Shown here piece by piece: positions 54,210 through 63,646 of a stretch of 64,000 nucleotides of DNA. How positions within the stretch are numbered: position 1 is the first letter of the stretch; the number at the start of each line of letters is the position of its first letter. The position numbers and the translations under genes are program-made. The notes below the pieces were generated by a model. The model was not told the DNA's origin and did no database searches. It saw only the letters and a list, made by a program, of their open reading frames with translations. The stretch is from Paenibacillus rhizophilus (GTDB taxonomy: Bacteria > Bacillota > Bacilli > Paenibacillales > Paenibacillaceae), in contig NZ_RQPI01000001.1 of assembly GCF_003854965.1 (NCBI RefSeq), positions 310,001 to 374,000 of the forward strand, written 5' to 3'.

Positions 54210-54262
54210 CCCCGCAAAGTACCTGAGTTATGATTCAAAACCCAGGGCTTCACTTTGTGGGG
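54210..54262 (+). ncRNA. Conserved hairpin element, copy 2, in the pnp leader
   Basis: The arms CCCCGCAAAG (54210-54219) and CTTTGTGGGG (54253-54262) are identical to those of copy 1 at 25699. The interior again reads ACCTGA, then TTAT-ATTC-AAA, and a CCC/GGG mini-hairpin replaces the GCC/GGC of copy 1, a compensated change. It is preceded by AGGT in this copy and GGGT in copy 1. Confidence 0.55.
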
Positions 54263-54287
54263 TTATCTTGTATTGCATAGAGAACGT

Positions 54288-54325
54288 GCGTATAGCCCCA
54301 TCATAGGGATACGCCGTTTTATTTT
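54288..54325 (+). promoter_or_regulatory. Attenuator-like hairpin before pnp
   Basis: GCGTAT with ATACGC and inner CCC with GGG form a stem followed by CGTTTTATTTT. In E. coli PNPase autoregulates through a leader hairpin; a similar role here is an inference. Confidence 0.45.
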
Positions 54326-54387
54326 GAGCAGATCAAATGAACCTGCTGCAGGTCAAGCGGGTCTGCTCCCATCCAAGGAGGGACTTT

Positions 54388-56484
54388 ATGGAAAAACATG
54401 TAGAAATGCAGCTTGGGGGCAGAACCCTGGTGCTGGAAACGGGACGGCTTGCCAAGCAGGCGAACGCCGCCGTTATGGTCCGTTACGGCGATACGTCGGT
54501 ACTCTGTACGGTAACGGCTTCAAGCGAGCCGAAGGATTTGGACTTTTTTCCGCTTACCGTGAACTATGAAGAACGCTTGTATGCAGTCGGTAAAATTCCG
54601 GGCGGATTTATCAAACGCGAAGGCAGACCGAGTGAAAAAGCGATTTTGTCCAGCCGTCTGACAGACCGTCCGATTCGCCCGCTGTTCCCCGAAGGCTTCC
54701 GCAACGACGTGCAGGTGCTGAACCTGGTAATGAGCGTCGATCAGGACTGCTCTCCTGAAATCGCGGCTATGATTGGAACGTCCGCTGCGCTCAGTATTTC
54801 CGATGTGCCGTTTAGCGGTCCAATCGGCGGTGTAGTGGTTGGCCGGATCAACGGTCAGTTTATCGTCAACCCGACGATCGCGCAGCAGGCAGAGAGCGAA
54901 ATCTTTCTGGTCGTATCCGGAACGAAAGACGCCATCATGATGGTGGAAGCGGAAGCTAATGAAGTGCCGGAAGAAATCATGCTGGAAGCGATCATGTTCG
55001 GGCATGAAGAGATCCGCGGCATTGTAGCGAAGATTGAAGAGCTGGTGCAGATTGCCGGCAAGGAAAAAATGACCGTGAAGCTGCACGCCGTCAACGCCGA
55101 AGTGAATGCCGAGGTCCGTGCTTATGCTCAGGAGCGGCTGGTAGAGGCGGTTAAGATTGCCGAGAAGCATGCCCGTCAGGATGCAATCGACGCAGTCAAC
55201 AACGAGACGGTAGAATATTTCACGGAGAAATATATCGAAACGCCTGAGCTGATTGGCGATGTGAAGGAAGTGCTGCACGATATCGTCAAGGAAGAAGTCA
55301 GACGTCTGATTACCCATGACAAGGTTCGTCCGGACGGCCGGAAGCTGAACGAGATCCGCCCGATTGATTGCGATACGTCGCTGCTGCCGCGTACCCACGG
55401 TTCGGGATTGTTCACCCGCGGCCAGACGCAGGCCCTCAGCGTATGTACGCTCGGCGCGCTTGGCGATGTGCAGATTCTTGACGGCATCGATTTGACCGAA
55501 ACGAAACGGTTCATGCATCACTATAACTTCCCGCCGTTCAGCGTAGGGGAAGCCCGTCCGCTGAGAGCGCCTGGACGCCGCGAAATCGGTCACGGAGCGC
55601 TGGGTGAACGCGCCTTGTCCAAAGTTATTCCAAGCGAGACCGAATTCCCGTACACGATTCGCCTCGTATCCGAGGTGCTGGAATCGAACGGATCGACTTC
55701 CCAGGCGAGCATTTGCGCTAGTACCCTGGCGATGATGGATGCGGGCGTTCCGATTAAAGCCCCGGTTGCCGGCGTGGCGATGGGTCTGATCAAAGACGGT
55801 GAGCATGTATCCATCCTGACCGATATTCAAGGCATGGAAGACCATCTCGGTGACATGGACTTCAAAGTGGCAGGTACGGCGGAAGGCGTAACCGCGATTC
55901 AAATGGACATCAAGATCGATGGCATCGACCGCCAAATTCTGCAGGAAGCGCTTGAGCAGGCCAAAGAAGGCCGGATGTTTATTTTGAGCAAAATGATGGA
56001 GGCCATTTCCAAACCGAGAGAGAGCCTTTCTCAATATGCGCCCAAAATTATCATCATTCAGATCAATCCGGACAAAATCCGCGACGTTATCGGCGCAGGC
56101 GGCAAAATCATCAACAAAATCATCGAAGAGACCGGCGTGAAGATCGACATCGAGCAGGACGGCCGCGTATTCATCGCTTCTTCGGATGAGGAGATGATTA
56201 AAAAGGCGCGTTCCATTATCGAAGGCATCGTACGTGAGGTCGAAGTCGGCGAAATTTATGTCGGCACCGTTAAGCGAATCGAGAAATTCGGAGCTTTTGT
56301 GGAAATTTTACCAGGCAAAGACGGTTTGGTGCATATTTCGCAGCTGTCAACCGATCGTGTAGGCAAAGTGGAAGACGTAGTTGCAATCGGCGATACCATC
56401 ACCGTAAAAGTTACCGAAATCGACCAGCAGGGCCGCGTGAATCTGTCGCGCAAGGCCGTATTGACCGCGGAAGCCAAGGCGTAA
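54388..56484 (+). CDS. pnp: Polyribonucleotide nucleotidyltransferase (PNPase)
   Basis: PNPase degrades RNA 3' to 5' by phosphorolysis and can add tails. The 698-residue protein has the first RNase PH domain ([20 protein letters not shown]), the alpha domain, and the second RNase PH domain with [30 protein letters not shown] and [22 protein letters not shown] domain ([20 protein letters not shown]) and an S1 domain ([19 protein letters not shown]) follow. ATG 54388 has AAGGAGGG upstream. A long structured leader precedes it. Confidence 0.98.
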   Translation: MEKHVEMQLGGRTLVLETGRLAKQANAAVMVRYGDTSVLCTVTASSEPKDLDFFPLTVNYEERLYAVGKIPGGFIKREGRPSEKAILSSRLTDRPIRPLFPEGFRNDVQVLNLVMSVDQDCSPEIAAMIGTSAALSISDVPFSGPIGGVVVGRINGQFIVNPTIAQQAESEIFLVVSGTKDAIMMVEAEANEVPEEIMLEAIMFGHEEIRGIVAKIEELVQIAGKEKMTVKLHAVNAEVNAEVRAYAQERLVEAVKIAEKHARQDAIDAVNNETVEYFTEKYIETPELIGDVKEVLHDIVKEEVRRLITHDKVRPDGRKLNEIRPIDCDTSLLPRTHGSGLFTRGQTQALSVCTLGALGDVQILDGIDLTETKRFMHHYNFPPFSVGEARPLRAPGRREIGHGALGERALSKVIPSETEFPYTIRLVSEVLESNGSTSQASICASTLAMMDAGVPIKAPVAGVAMGLIKDGEHVSILTDIQGMEDHLGDMDFKVAGTAEGVTAIQMDIKIDGIDRQILQEALEQAKEGRMFILSKMMEAISKPRESLSQYAPKIIIIQINPDKIRDVIGAGGKIINKIIEETGVKIDIEQDGRVFIASSDEEMIKKARSIIEGIVREVEVGEIYVGTVKRIEKFGAFVEILPGKDGLVHISQLSTDRVGKVEDVVAIGDTITVKVTEIDQQGRVNLSRKAVLTAEAKA

Positions 56485-56533
56485 GGCCTAGGATCTTGAC
56501 TGGAATCGACGCTCATTTGTTACATTAAATTTG

Positions 56534-56569
56534 AAAAGAGGCAGAAGCTTAAATTCTGGCTCTTTTTTT
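56534..56569 (+). terminator. Rho-independent terminator after pnp
   Basis: AAAAGAGGCAGAA pairs with TTCTGGCTCTTTT with a single G-G mismatch, followed by a run of T. Confidence 0.85.
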
Positions 56570-56576
56570 GAGCTGT

Positions 56577-56601
56577 AACTCCACTTTTGTGGAGTTATTT
56601 T
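56577..56601 (+). terminator. Second hairpin after pnp
   Basis: AACTCCAC pairs perfectly with GTGGAGTT around TTTT, followed by ATTTT. It is a possible back-up terminator directly behind the first. Confidence 0.55.
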
Positions 56602-56804
56602 GCTTAAAGCAGCTTTCCTTCTCATCAGACAGCTCCTCAGCGCGGCGGATATCCGTTCCTGGCAGCTCAAAGGCATAATAAGGCGTCTTGTCTCATAGGC
56701 TGGGACAAAAGGGCTGAAAGTGTCTGCCGGGGCCTCTGCAGAGGCCGGCGGTTTCGCTAAAGCGCAAGGCCGCATGACGGCTAAGCGCGTGGGAGGAAGT
56801 CGTG

Positions 56805-57788
56805 ATGAGACTGGAAAAAGCGGCGGTCGTGCTGGCCTGCATGGCTGTAGTGATCGGAATCGGCAGCAGCGCCGGGCCGGTAAAAAACATGCTGGAGCAG
56901 CTTCATACCTCCGACGGACTGGCCGTTCTGAAGCCGTTCGGAGATACGGAGAACGAACTGCGCAGTGTCATTGAATCCAAAGCCGCGCAGATCAGCGGCC
57001 CGCCGGTGAACGCAAGAGTGGATCGAGTATGGAAAGCTATTCCCGGCTATAACGGATTGGAGATCGACGTGGAATCGACCTATAAGCGGGCTCTGCTGCT
57101 TCCTGCGGGCAGTGCGATTAAATATATTTACAGACAGACCGCGCCTGCCGTCTCGCTGGACGATCTCGGGGCACAGCCGATTTACCGGGGAAATCCCGCC
57201 AAGCCGATGGTCTCGCTGATGATCAACGTCGCATGGGGGAACGAGTACATAGTGCCGATGCTGAACATTTTGGATGAGGAGCATGTGAAGGCGACGTTTT
57301 TTCTGGACGGCAGCTGGCTGAGCAAGAACAACGTTCTCGCCAGGGAGATTCAGAAGCGCGGGCACGAAATCGAGAACCATGCTTATTCGCATCCGAACAT
57401 GAGTACGCTCAGCAGGGTGCGCGCTGTTATGGAGATCGACAAAACGAAGAAGCTTCTGAAATCAAGCCTTGGAGTCGATAACCGCTGGTTTGCGCCGCCT
57501 TCGGGAGATTTTGACCAGGAGACCGTGGAGATTGCCCGCGAATTGGGGCTGAAGACGGTGCTGTGGACGGTTGATACGGTTGACTGGCGCCATCCTTCTC
57601 CGGAATCGGTCGTTGCCAAAATTACCGCGAAGGCGGAGCCGGGCACACTTGTGCTCATGCATCCCACCTCTTCGTCATCCAAGGCGCTGCGCGGAATGAT
57701 CCGCGGCATCAAGGCCAAGGGACTGGTGCTCGGAACAGTCAGCCAGACGCTGTCGCCGGAACGTGTGCTGCCTAGCGATGTTGAGTGA
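56805..57788 (+). CDS. ylxY: YlxY-type sporulation polysaccharide deacetylase homologue
   Basis: The 327-residue protein has an N-terminal membrane anchor or signal (about 5-25) and a NodB-like fold. Motif 2 is intact as HAYSHP with His192 and His196. Motif 1, normally TFDDG, reads SLMINVAWGN, so the usual catalytic Asp pair is missing. This fits the YlxY subfamily found after pnp in spore formers; deacetylase activity is doubtful. ATG 56805 follows GGGAGGA. Confidence 0.85.
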   Translation: MRLEKAAVVLACMAVVIGIGSSAGPVKNMLEQLHTSDGLAVLKPFGDTENELRSVIESKAAQISGPPVNARVDRVWKAIPGYNGLEIDVESTYKRALLLPAGSAIKYIYRQTAPAVSLDDLGAQPIYRGNPAKPMVSLMINVAWGNEYIVPMLNILDEEHVKATFFLDGSWLSKNNVLAREIQKRGHEIENHAYSHPNMSTLSRVRAVMEIDKTKKLLKSSLGVDNRWFAPPSGDFDQETVEIARELGLKTVLWTVDTVDWRHPSPESVVAKITAKAEPGTLVLMHPTSSSSKALRGMIRGIKAKGLVLGTVSQTLSPERVLPSDVE

Positions 57789-57870
57789 AGCTCCCGTTTC
57801 TGTTAGGATATAAGGCGCCCAGGTAAATAGAAAAGGCAAACGAAAGGCTAGGGGCAGGAGGACTTTTTAC

Positions 57871-59154
57871 GTGGAAAAAATGGTATTATCAAACGGGTTG
57901 CGGGTAGTCATGGAGAAAATCCCGACAGGCCGGTCCGTTTCCTTCGGAATCTGGGTAAAGACGGGTTCAAGGAACGAAACGCAGGAGAACAACGGGATTT
58001 CCCATTTTATCGAACATATGCTGTTCAAGGGTACCGACCGGTTCGACGCAAAGGCCATCGCGGAGCGGTTCGACTCCATCGGCGGGAATGTCAATGCGTT
58101 CACATCGAAAGAATACACCTGTTATTACGCTAAAGTGCTGGATGAGCATCTGCCGATCGCCGTCGATGTGCTGGCCGACATGTTCTTCCGTTCGAAGATG
58201 GATGCGGAGGAATTGGCAAAAGAAAAGAACGTTATTCTTGAGGAAATCTCCATGTACGAAGATACACCGGACGATCTTGTGCATGATCTGATGTCGATGG
58301 CCGCCTACGGCAGTCATCCGCTAGCCTACTCCATTCTTGGACTCAAGGAACGGCTGGAAGCCATGACCCCGGATGATCTAAGGGCCTATATGAAGAAACA
58401 ATATACGATCGAGAATACGGTGATCAGCCTTGCCGGCAATTTCGACGACAGCGTGGGCGATCTGCTGGAGCAGTATTTCGGATCGTTTGCCGAACATGGC
58501 GACGCTGGTCCGCTGGACCCGCCCGATTTCCATGGGGATTTATTGTTCCGGCGCAAAAAAACGGAGCAGAACCACATTTGCCTGTCTCTGCCCGGCTGTG
58601 CGAATGACGATCCGCTGCAATATGCGATGGTGCTGATCAATAACGCCGTCGGCGGCGGCATGAGCTCACGGTTGTTCCAGGAAATCCGTGAAAAACGCGG
58701 ACTGGCCTACTCCGTATATTCCTATCACAGCTCGCAGGCGGACAGCGGCTTGTTTACCGTTTATGCCGGAACTGCTCCCAAGCAGACAAAGGACGTAATG
58801 GAACTGACCAAAGAAATGCTGTATGAGCTTGCCGTCAAGGGAATGGACGAAGACGAGATCCACAAGGGTAAGGAACAGCTCAAAGGCAGTCTGATCCTTA
58901 GCCTGGAAAGCACAAGCAGCCGGATGAACCGGCTTGGAAAGAACGAATTAATGCTTGGCCGGCATATCACGCTGGACGAAATGATTGCCAAGATTCAGAA
59001 AGTCACGATGGATGATGTTAATAAGGTTCTTGATCGGATGTTCGCCGAGCCGCTTGCGGCGGCGATGGTCGGATCTTCCGATAAAGCTATAGCCAATGTT
59101 AGGAGAGATGATCTTGTCTTACTACGTACAAATTCTCAAGCTTCCGGGCAATGA
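57871..59154 (+). CDS. mlpA: M16-family zinc peptidase (MlpA/YmxG)
   Basis: This 427-residue peptidase has the inverted zinc motif HFIEH at residues 45-49 with a downstream Glu in [17 protein letters not shown]. The second half repeats the fold with [29 protein letters not shown]16 peptidases of this type degrade short peptides in the cytoplasm; B. subtilis YmxG lies after ylxY in the same way. The start is GTG 57871 behind GGAGGAC. Its last 41 bases overlap dut. Confidence 0.92.
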   Translation: MEKMVLSNGLRVVMEKIPTGRSVSFGIWVKTGSRNETQENNGISHFIEHMLFKGTDRFDAKAIAERFDSIGGNVNAFTSKEYTCYYAKVLDEHLPIAVDVLADMFFRSKMDAEELAKEKNVILEEISMYEDTPDDLVHDLMSMAAYGSHPLAYSILGLKERLEAMTPDDLRAYMKKQYTIENTVISLAGNFDDSVGDLLEQYFGSFAEHGDAGPLDPPDFHGDLLFRRKKTEQNHICLSLPGCANDDPLQYAMVLINNAVGGGMSSRLFQEIREKRGLAYSVYSYHSSQADSGLFTVYAGTAPKQTKDVMELTKEMLYELAVKGMDEDEIHKGKEQLKGSLILSLESTSSRMNRLGKNELMLGRHITLDEMIAKIQKVTMDDVNKVLDRMFAEPLAAAMVGSSDKAIANVRRDDLVLLRTNSQASGQ

Positions 59155-59560
59155 GAATGTAAATCTTCCCCGCAAAATGTCGGAACAGGCCTCGGGCTAT
59201 GATCTGTTCGCCGCTGTCAGCGGCGATTTGACGCTTGAGCCCGGGGCGAGGGCGCTTGTTCCCACGGGAATCGCGCTCGCCATGCCGGACGGGCTGGAGG
59301 CACAGATTCGTCCGCGCAGCGGACTGGCGCTGAAGCACGGCATCACCTGCCTGAACACGCCGGGCACAATCGACGCCGATTACCGTGGGGAGATCAAGGT
59401 GCTTCTCATCAATCTGGGCCAGGAGCCCTTCGTCATCGCCCGAAATGAGCGGATTGCCCAAATGGTCTTCCAGGCCGTACCGTCCGTAACGATGGTGGAA
59501 GTGGAAGAACTGACAGACACCGAGCGGGGAGCGGGAGGCTTCGGCCATACCGGCAAATAG
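59114..59560 (+). CDS. dut: dUTP diphosphatase
   Basis: Dut hydrolyses dUTP to dUMP, keeping uracil out of DNA and feeding thymidylate synthesis. The 148-residue protein has all five motifs: [54 protein letters not shown] and the C-terminal [12 protein letters not shown]-loop-like motif. TTG 59114 is chosen: AGGAG lies 8 bases upstream, whereas the ATG at 59108 is too close to it. B. subtilis has ymxH, not dut, at this place. Confidence 0.92.
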   Translation: MSYYVQILKLPGNENVNLPRKMSEQASGYDLFAAVSGDLTLEPGARALVPTGIALAMPDGLEAQIRPRSGLALKHGITCLNTPGTIDADYRGEIKVLLINLGQEPFVIARNERIAQMVFQAVPSVTMVEVEELTDTERGAGGFGHTGK

Positions 59561-59583
59561 ATACATAATCTATTTATAGTTAT

Positions 59584-59632
59584 AGAGCTTGCGGGAACGG
59601 CCGTTTATACGGCCGGCGCAGGCTCTTTTTTT
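59584..59632 (+). terminator. Rho-independent terminator after dut
   Basis: AGAGCTTGCG pairs with CGCAGGCTCT (one G-U), with an inner GGCCGT/ACGGCC stem, followed by seven T. Confidence 0.85.
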
Positions 59633-59638
59633 GCTTTC

Positions 59639-59666
59639 ACCCATCCGCGTCTGCCCGCATAGGATG
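59639..59666 (+). promoter_or_regulatory. Candidate SigK-type sporulation promoter of dpaAB
   Basis: AC at 59639-59640 and CATAGGATG at 59658-59666 are 17 bases apart, close to the SigK pattern AC-N16/17-CATANNNTA with G in place of the last A. In B. subtilis the dpa operon (spoVF) is transcribed by SigK in the mother cell. Confidence 0.4.
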
Positions 59667-59708
59667 CTCTATAGTCGACAGTGTAATGTTGAAAGGAGCG
59701 TCATCCCT

Positions 59709-60608
59709 ATGCTGACTGGCGTCAGGATCGTGTTCCTGGGCGGGGACGCAAGACAAATTGAAGTGATTCGAAAATGTGTGGAAATGGATGCGACGGTGAG
59801 TGCTGCCGGCTTTGATAAATGGGATTCCCCCTGCGAAGGGGTCAGTCTGGGGGGGATGTCCGCCGAGCTTCTGGACGGTGCGGACGTTCTGGTGCTGCCG
59901 ACCGTCGGCTGCGACGACGAAGGCCATATCAGCGCGAAGTATACGGAGGAGCCACTGCAGCTTCTTACGGAGCATATCGAAGCGCTGCCCTCGCACTGCA
60001 CCGTTTATACGGGCATGGCCAAGGAATATTTGAAGAGGCTGTGCGCGCAGCGCGGACTTGAGCTTGTGGAGCTGCTGGACCGCGATGACGTCGCCATTTA
60101 CAACTCGATTCCTACGGCCGAAGGCGCGCTCGTTATGGCCATCCAGAATACCGATTTTACCATTCACGGCTCCAAAGCGATGGTGCTTGGCATGGGCAGA
60201 ACCGGATTTACGATGGCCAAGAGCCTTCAAGGTCTTGGAGCGAATGTTACGATGGGCGTCCGGAAGCAGGATCATTACGCCCGGGCGGAGGTTATGGGCT
60301 GGAGTCCGTTTATGACGGATCAGCTGCTGGAGCATGTCAAGGACGTCGATTATATTTTCAATACAATACCGAGCCTGATCCTGACCGCCAAGGTGATCTC
60401 GCAAATGCCCCGGCATACCTGTATTGTCGATTTGGCGTCTGCACCCGGCGGAGTGGACTTCCGTTATGCGGAAAAACGGGGCATCAAAGCGATGCTGGCG
60501 CCTGGGCTTCCGGGAATCGTCGCTCCCAAAAGCGCGGGAATGATTATGGCGGGCGCGCTGCTGCAGTCGATTTCGGAACGGATTTTGGTGAAGGGGGATA
60601 AACAATGA
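59709..60608 (+). CDS. dpaA: Dipicolinate synthase subunit A
   Basis: DpaA with DpaB oxidises dihydrodipicolinate to dipicolinic acid, the main spore core solute, in the mother cell. The 299-residue protein has an N-terminal domain (GVRIVFLGGDARQIEVI) and a Rossmann NAD(P)-binding domain (SKAMVLGMGRTGFTMAKSLQ). The C-terminus carries TCIVDLASAPGGVDFRYAE and GLPGIVAPKSAGMIM. ATG 59709 follows AAAGGAGCG; a longer in-frame frame runs back over the dut terminator and is rejected. The stop overlaps dpaB by 4 bases. Confidence 0.95.
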   Translation: MLTGVRIVFLGGDARQIEVIRKCVEMDATVSAAGFDKWDSPCEGVSLGGMSAELLDGADVLVLPTVGCDDEGHISAKYTEEPLQLLTEHIEALPSHCTVYTGMAKEYLKRLCAQRGLELVELLDRDDVAIYNSIPTAEGALVMAIQNTDFTIHGSKAMVLGMGRTGFTMAKSLQGLGANVTMGVRKQDHYARAEVMGWSPFMTDQLLEHVKDVDYIFNTIPSLILTAKVISQMPRHTCIVDLASAPGGVDFRYAEKRGIKAMLAPGLPGIVAPKSAGMIMAGALLQSISERILVKGDKQ

Positions 60609-61201
60609 ACTGGCAAGGAATAACGGTAGGCTATGCAATCACCGGTTCCCACTGCACCTTTGCGGAGGTGATGCCCCAGATCAAGCGTTTTGTCGAAGGG
60701 GGGGCAAACGTGGTGCCCATCGTATCCGCGACGGTGCTTGGAACGGACACCCGGTTCGGCACATCGGAAAATTGGCTAAAACAGTTGAAAGATATAACGG
60801 GTAATGATATCATTTCTACAATTGTTGAAGCGGAACCGCTGGGTCCATCGAAGCTGCTGGATGTGCTGACCATAGCACCCTGCACAGGCAATACCACCAG
60901 CAAGTTGGCCAACGCCATGACGGACGGACCGGTTCTGATGGCGGCCAAATCTCAAATGCGCAACGGCCGGCCGCTCGTTCTGGCCATATCGACCAATGAC
61001 GGGCTCGGCTTGAACGCGGCGAATATTGCGAAGCTCCTGGTAACCAAAAATATTTATTTTGTTCCCTTCGGACAGGATAATCCCGTACAGAAGCCGAATT
61101 CATTGGTAGCCCGTATGGAACTCATACCCGAGGCCTGCTATGCGGCGCTTCACGGCTCCCAGCTGCAGCCGATGATTATCGAACGGTTTCATTCAGCATA
61201 A
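60605..61201 (+). CDS. dpaB: Dipicolinate synthase subunit B
   Basis: DpaB is the flavoprotein-like partner of DpaA. The 198-residue protein begins with the flavoprotein fold motif VGYAITGSHCTFAEVMPQIK and contains TIAPCTGNTTSKLANAMTDG and PLVLAISTNDGLGLNAANIA. It overlaps dpaA by 4 bases, so the two subunits are coupled. Dipicolinate production is specific to endospore formers, which fixes the organism type. Confidence 0.95.
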   Translation: MNWQGITVGYAITGSHCTFAEVMPQIKRFVEGGANVVPIVSATVLGTDTRFGTSENWLKQLKDITGNDIISTIVEAEPLGPSKLLDVLTIAPCTGNTTSKLANAMTDGPVLMAAKSQMRNGRPLVLAISTNDGLGLNAANIAKLLVTKNIYFVPFGQDNPVQKPNSLVARMELIPEACYAALHGSQLQPMIIERFHSA

Positions 61202-61231
61202 GCTGTTGACGCATCAGATGACGACAACTTG

Positions 61232-61260
61232 TTGATACGTAAGCAGCTTCGGAACATAAA
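61232..61260 (+). promoter_or_regulatory. Possible SigA-type promoter before dapG
   Basis: TTGATA and CATAAA are separated by 17 bases, about 140 bases before dapG. An ACCGC/GCGGT hairpin with inner CCTC/GAGG lies in the leader at about 61269-61298. No lysine riboswitch is recognisable. Confidence 0.4.
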
Positions 61261-61401
61261 TAGGCTAAACCGCTGCCGTCCTCCGCATGAGGGCGGTACA
61301 ATCGTGTTTATTCCCTAAATTTTTGAACGAAGTTCCGGCAGCGCCCGGGATTCTTCTTGAGGAATAGTGCAGCCTGGCGTTAACTAATGGAGGAATTAGG
61401 A

Positions 61402-62622
61402 ATGGGCATTTTGGTACAAAAATTCGGCGGGACCTCGCTTTCCACCCCGCAGGCCAGGGAACATGTAATCCGACATGTCAAACGGGAGCTTGAACACGGA
61501 TACAGCCTGGTCATCGTAGTCTCGGCCATGGGCCGCAAGGGGGAACCCTACGCGACGGATACTCTGCTGGACTGGGTCTCCCAGAACGGCGACGCTCTTC
61601 AAGGACGCGAAAAGGATTTACTGCTGTGCTGCGGTGAAATTATATCGGCTACCACCCTGTGCAGCCTGCTGGAAGGAGAAGGCATTCCTTCGACAGTCCT
61701 TACAGGGGCACAGGCGGGGTTCCTGACGGATAGCAGCTATGGCAACGCACGAATCCTGGATGTCCGTCCGGAACGGATTCTGCGTGAGCTGCGCGCGCTG
61801 AAGGTAGTCATCGTAACCGGATTTCAGGGTCAGACGGAAGATGGGGACTTCACCACGCTGGGGCGGGGAGGGAGCGACACGTCGGCAACGGCGCTCGGAG
61901 CGGCGCTTCGGGCGGATATGGTCGACATCTATACGGATGTCAACGGCATTCTGACCGCCGATCCCCGCATCGTCGAGGATGCGAAGCCGCTGACTTATGT
62001 CAGCTATACCGAAATTTGCAACATGGCTTATCAGGGAGCCAAGGTTATACATCCCCGTGCTGTGGAAATCGCCATGCAGGCGCAGATTCCGGTCCGCGTC
62101 CGCTCTACTTTTTCGGAGAATGAAGGCACGCTCGTTACGCATCCGGAAGGCTTTCAGGATGTCCAGGCGGGAATTGTCGACCGATTCGTTACCGGCATCG
62201 CCTATGTCAGCAATATCACACAAATTTCCGTGGACTGCCCGGACGGCAACGGAACCGGCGTACAGCTGCAAATATTCAAGAGTATGGCAGATGCGGGCAT
62301 CAGTGTAGACTTTATTAATGTTACGCCGACCAGCGCCGTCTATACTGTTTTTGACAATCATTCGGAAAAAGCAATCGCGGCGCTTCAAGAAATCGGACTT
62401 CGTCCAAAGAGCCTTTCCGGCTGCGTTAAGGTATCCGTAATCGGTGGCGGTATCAATGGCGTTCCGGGGATCATGGCCCGCATCGTGGAGGCGCTCAGCG
62501 TTCATAACATTCAAATCCTGCAATCCGCTGACTCCAACACAACGATCTGGGTACTGGTTAAGAAGGAAGATATGGTGCAATCGCTTCGCGCGCTGCATTC
62601 CAAGTTTGAATTACACCGTTAA
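61402..62622 (+). CDS. dapG: Aspartokinase DapG-type
   Basis: Aspartokinase phosphorylates aspartate, the first step toward diaminopimelate, lysine and dipicolinate. The 406-residue protein has the kinase signature VQKFGGTSLS, GRGGSDTSATALGAAL and VDIYTDVNGILTADPRIV, and two C-terminal ACT regions (about 270-400). The single-chain length and neighbourhood match B. subtilis DapG, the diaminopimelate-inhibited isozyme. ATG 61402 has GGAGG 8 bases upstream; the ATG at 61387 is at the site itself. dapA follows after 15 bases. Confidence 0.92.
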   Translation: MGILVQKFGGTSLSTPQAREHVIRHVKRELEHGYSLVIVVSAMGRKGEPYATDTLLDWVSQNGDALQGREKDLLLCCGEIISATTLCSLLEGEGIPSTVLTGAQAGFLTDSSYGNARILDVRPERILRELRALKVVIVTGFQGQTEDGDFTTLGRGGSDTSATALGAALRADMVDIYTDVNGILTADPRIVEDAKPLTYVSYTEICNMAYQGAKVIHPRAVEIAMQAQIPVRVRSTFSENEGTLVTHPEGFQDVQAGIVDRFVTGIAYVSNITQISVDCPDGNGTGVQLQIFKSMADAGISVDFINVTPTSAVYTVFDNHSEKAIAALQEIGLRPKSLSGCVKVSVIGGGINGVPGIMARIVEALSVHNIQILQSADSNTTIWVLVKKEDMVQSLRALHSKFELHR

Positions 62623-62637
62623 CAGGAGGAATTATAG

Positions 62638-63513
62638 GTGGATTTCGGAAGACTAATAACAGCCATGGTAACTCCTTATGACAAGGAGGGGGAGATCGAC
62701 TGGGAAGCCGCATCGCGCCTGGTCGACTACCTGATTGAAGAGCAGAAGTCGGAGGGGCTCGTCGTCTGCGGAACAACGGGAGAGTCGCCTACACTGAGCG
62801 ATGAAGAGAAGCTGCAAATGTTTTCCTTTGTTCTTGAAAAAGCCGCCGGACGCTGCAAGGTCATTGCAGGAACAGGCTCCTATAACACTAAGCACTCGAT
62901 TGAACTGACACAAAAAGCAGAGAAAATTGGTGTCGACGGCGCGCTTTTGGTCGTCCCTTATTATAACAAGCCAAACCAGGAGGGACTTTACCTCCATTTC
63001 TCGGCGATCGCGGCCGAGACCAAGCTGCCGCTCATTTTATACAACGTTCCGAGCCGAACCGGAATTAGTATGAGCGCGAATACAACGATCAGGCTGGCGG
63101 AAATTCCGAATATCGTTGCTACGAAGGAATGCGCGTCTCTTGATCAGGTCGCCTTAATCGCGGCAGGCTGTCCGGATGATTTCCATGTCTACTCCGGAGA
63201 CGATGCTTCGGCTCTGCCGGCTTTGGCTGTTGGAGGGCACGGGATTATAAGCGTGGCAAGCCATCTCGAGGGCACAAGAATGACGGATATGATCTCCGCT
63301 TATCTCTCGGGTAATGTACAGCTCGCCGGTCAGTATCACCGGGAACTGCTCCCGATTTTTAAGGGATTGTTTGAATGTCCGCAGCCGCTCCCGAATCCGT
63401 CCGCCGTCAAATACGCGCTGGAGCTCCGGGGAATCAATGTGGGTTCCGTCAGACTTCCTTTGACCCCGCCGAATGAGGCGGAAGCGGAATTTATCAGAAA
63501 GTTGGTACTATAG
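62638..63513 (+). CDS. dapA: 4-hydroxy-tetrahydrodipicolinate synthase
   Basis: DapA condenses pyruvate with aspartate semialdehyde; the product feeds both diaminopimelate and spore dipicolinate. The 291-residue TIM-barrel protein has VVCGTTGESPTLSDEEK, LLVVPYYNKPNQEGLY, ILYNVPSRTGI with the catalytic Tyr, and the Schiff-base Lys163 in VATKECAS. The start is GTG 62638 behind CAGGAGGAATTATAG. Co-location with dapG and dpaAB groups the pathway. Confidence 0.95.
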   Translation: MDFGRLITAMVTPYDKEGEIDWEAASRLVDYLIEEQKSEGLVVCGTTGESPTLSDEEKLQMFSFVLEKAAGRCKVIAGTGSYNTKHSIELTQKAEKIGVDGALLVVPYYNKPNQEGLYLHFSAIAAETKLPLILYNVPSRTGISMSANTTIRLAEIPNIVATKECASLDQVALIAAGCPDDFHVYSGDDASALPALAVGGHGIISVASHLEGTRMTDMISAYLSGNVQLAGQYHRELLPIFKGLFECPQPLPNPSAVKYALELRGINVGSVRLPLTPPNEAEAEFIRKLVL

Positions 63514-63542
63514 AAATTGGAGTATTCTGTTAGGCTATAAAG

Positions 63543-63574
63543 AACCGGTTCTCGTGATGAGTGCCGGTTTTTTT
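63543..63574 (+). terminator. Rho-independent terminator after dapA
   Basis: AACCGG pairs with CCGGTT, with an inner CTC/GAG pair, followed by a run of T. Confidence 0.85.
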
Positions 63575-63646
63575 GTATTGTTTTTTAGCCGGCCTGAAAT
63601 AATGCCCCGGTTTTGCGGAAAGAATACGGTTATCTAAACCCGCGAC

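Larger units (their letters stand above)
54005..54387 (+). other. 383-base gap between rpsO and pnp packed with RNA structures
   Basis: No gene is supported here. In order it holds a terminator (54027-54091), a 14-base palindrome (54114-54127), a small AAGGTC/GACCTT hairpin near 54165, the 53-base hairpin element copy 2 (54210-54262) and an attenuator-like hairpin (54288-54325). I could not find a convincing -35/-10 pair for pnp. Confidence 0.7.
56485..56804 (+). other. 320-base gap between pnp and ylxY
   Basis: No gene is supported. It contains two hairpins (56534-56569 and 56577-56601) and, near the ylxY start, a 16-base palindrome GGCCTCTGCAGAGGCC (56731-56746). I see no convincing promoter, though ylxY is probably transcribed separately given the terminators. 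Confidence 0.6.

Noticed and set aside
54255..54569. 104-residue + frame before and into pnp
   Set aside because: It overlaps the structured leader and pnp in another frame, with no site or motif.
61202..61401. Lysine riboswitch before dapG
   Set aside because: The interval holds one simple hairpin and none of the conserved lysine-aptamer features.
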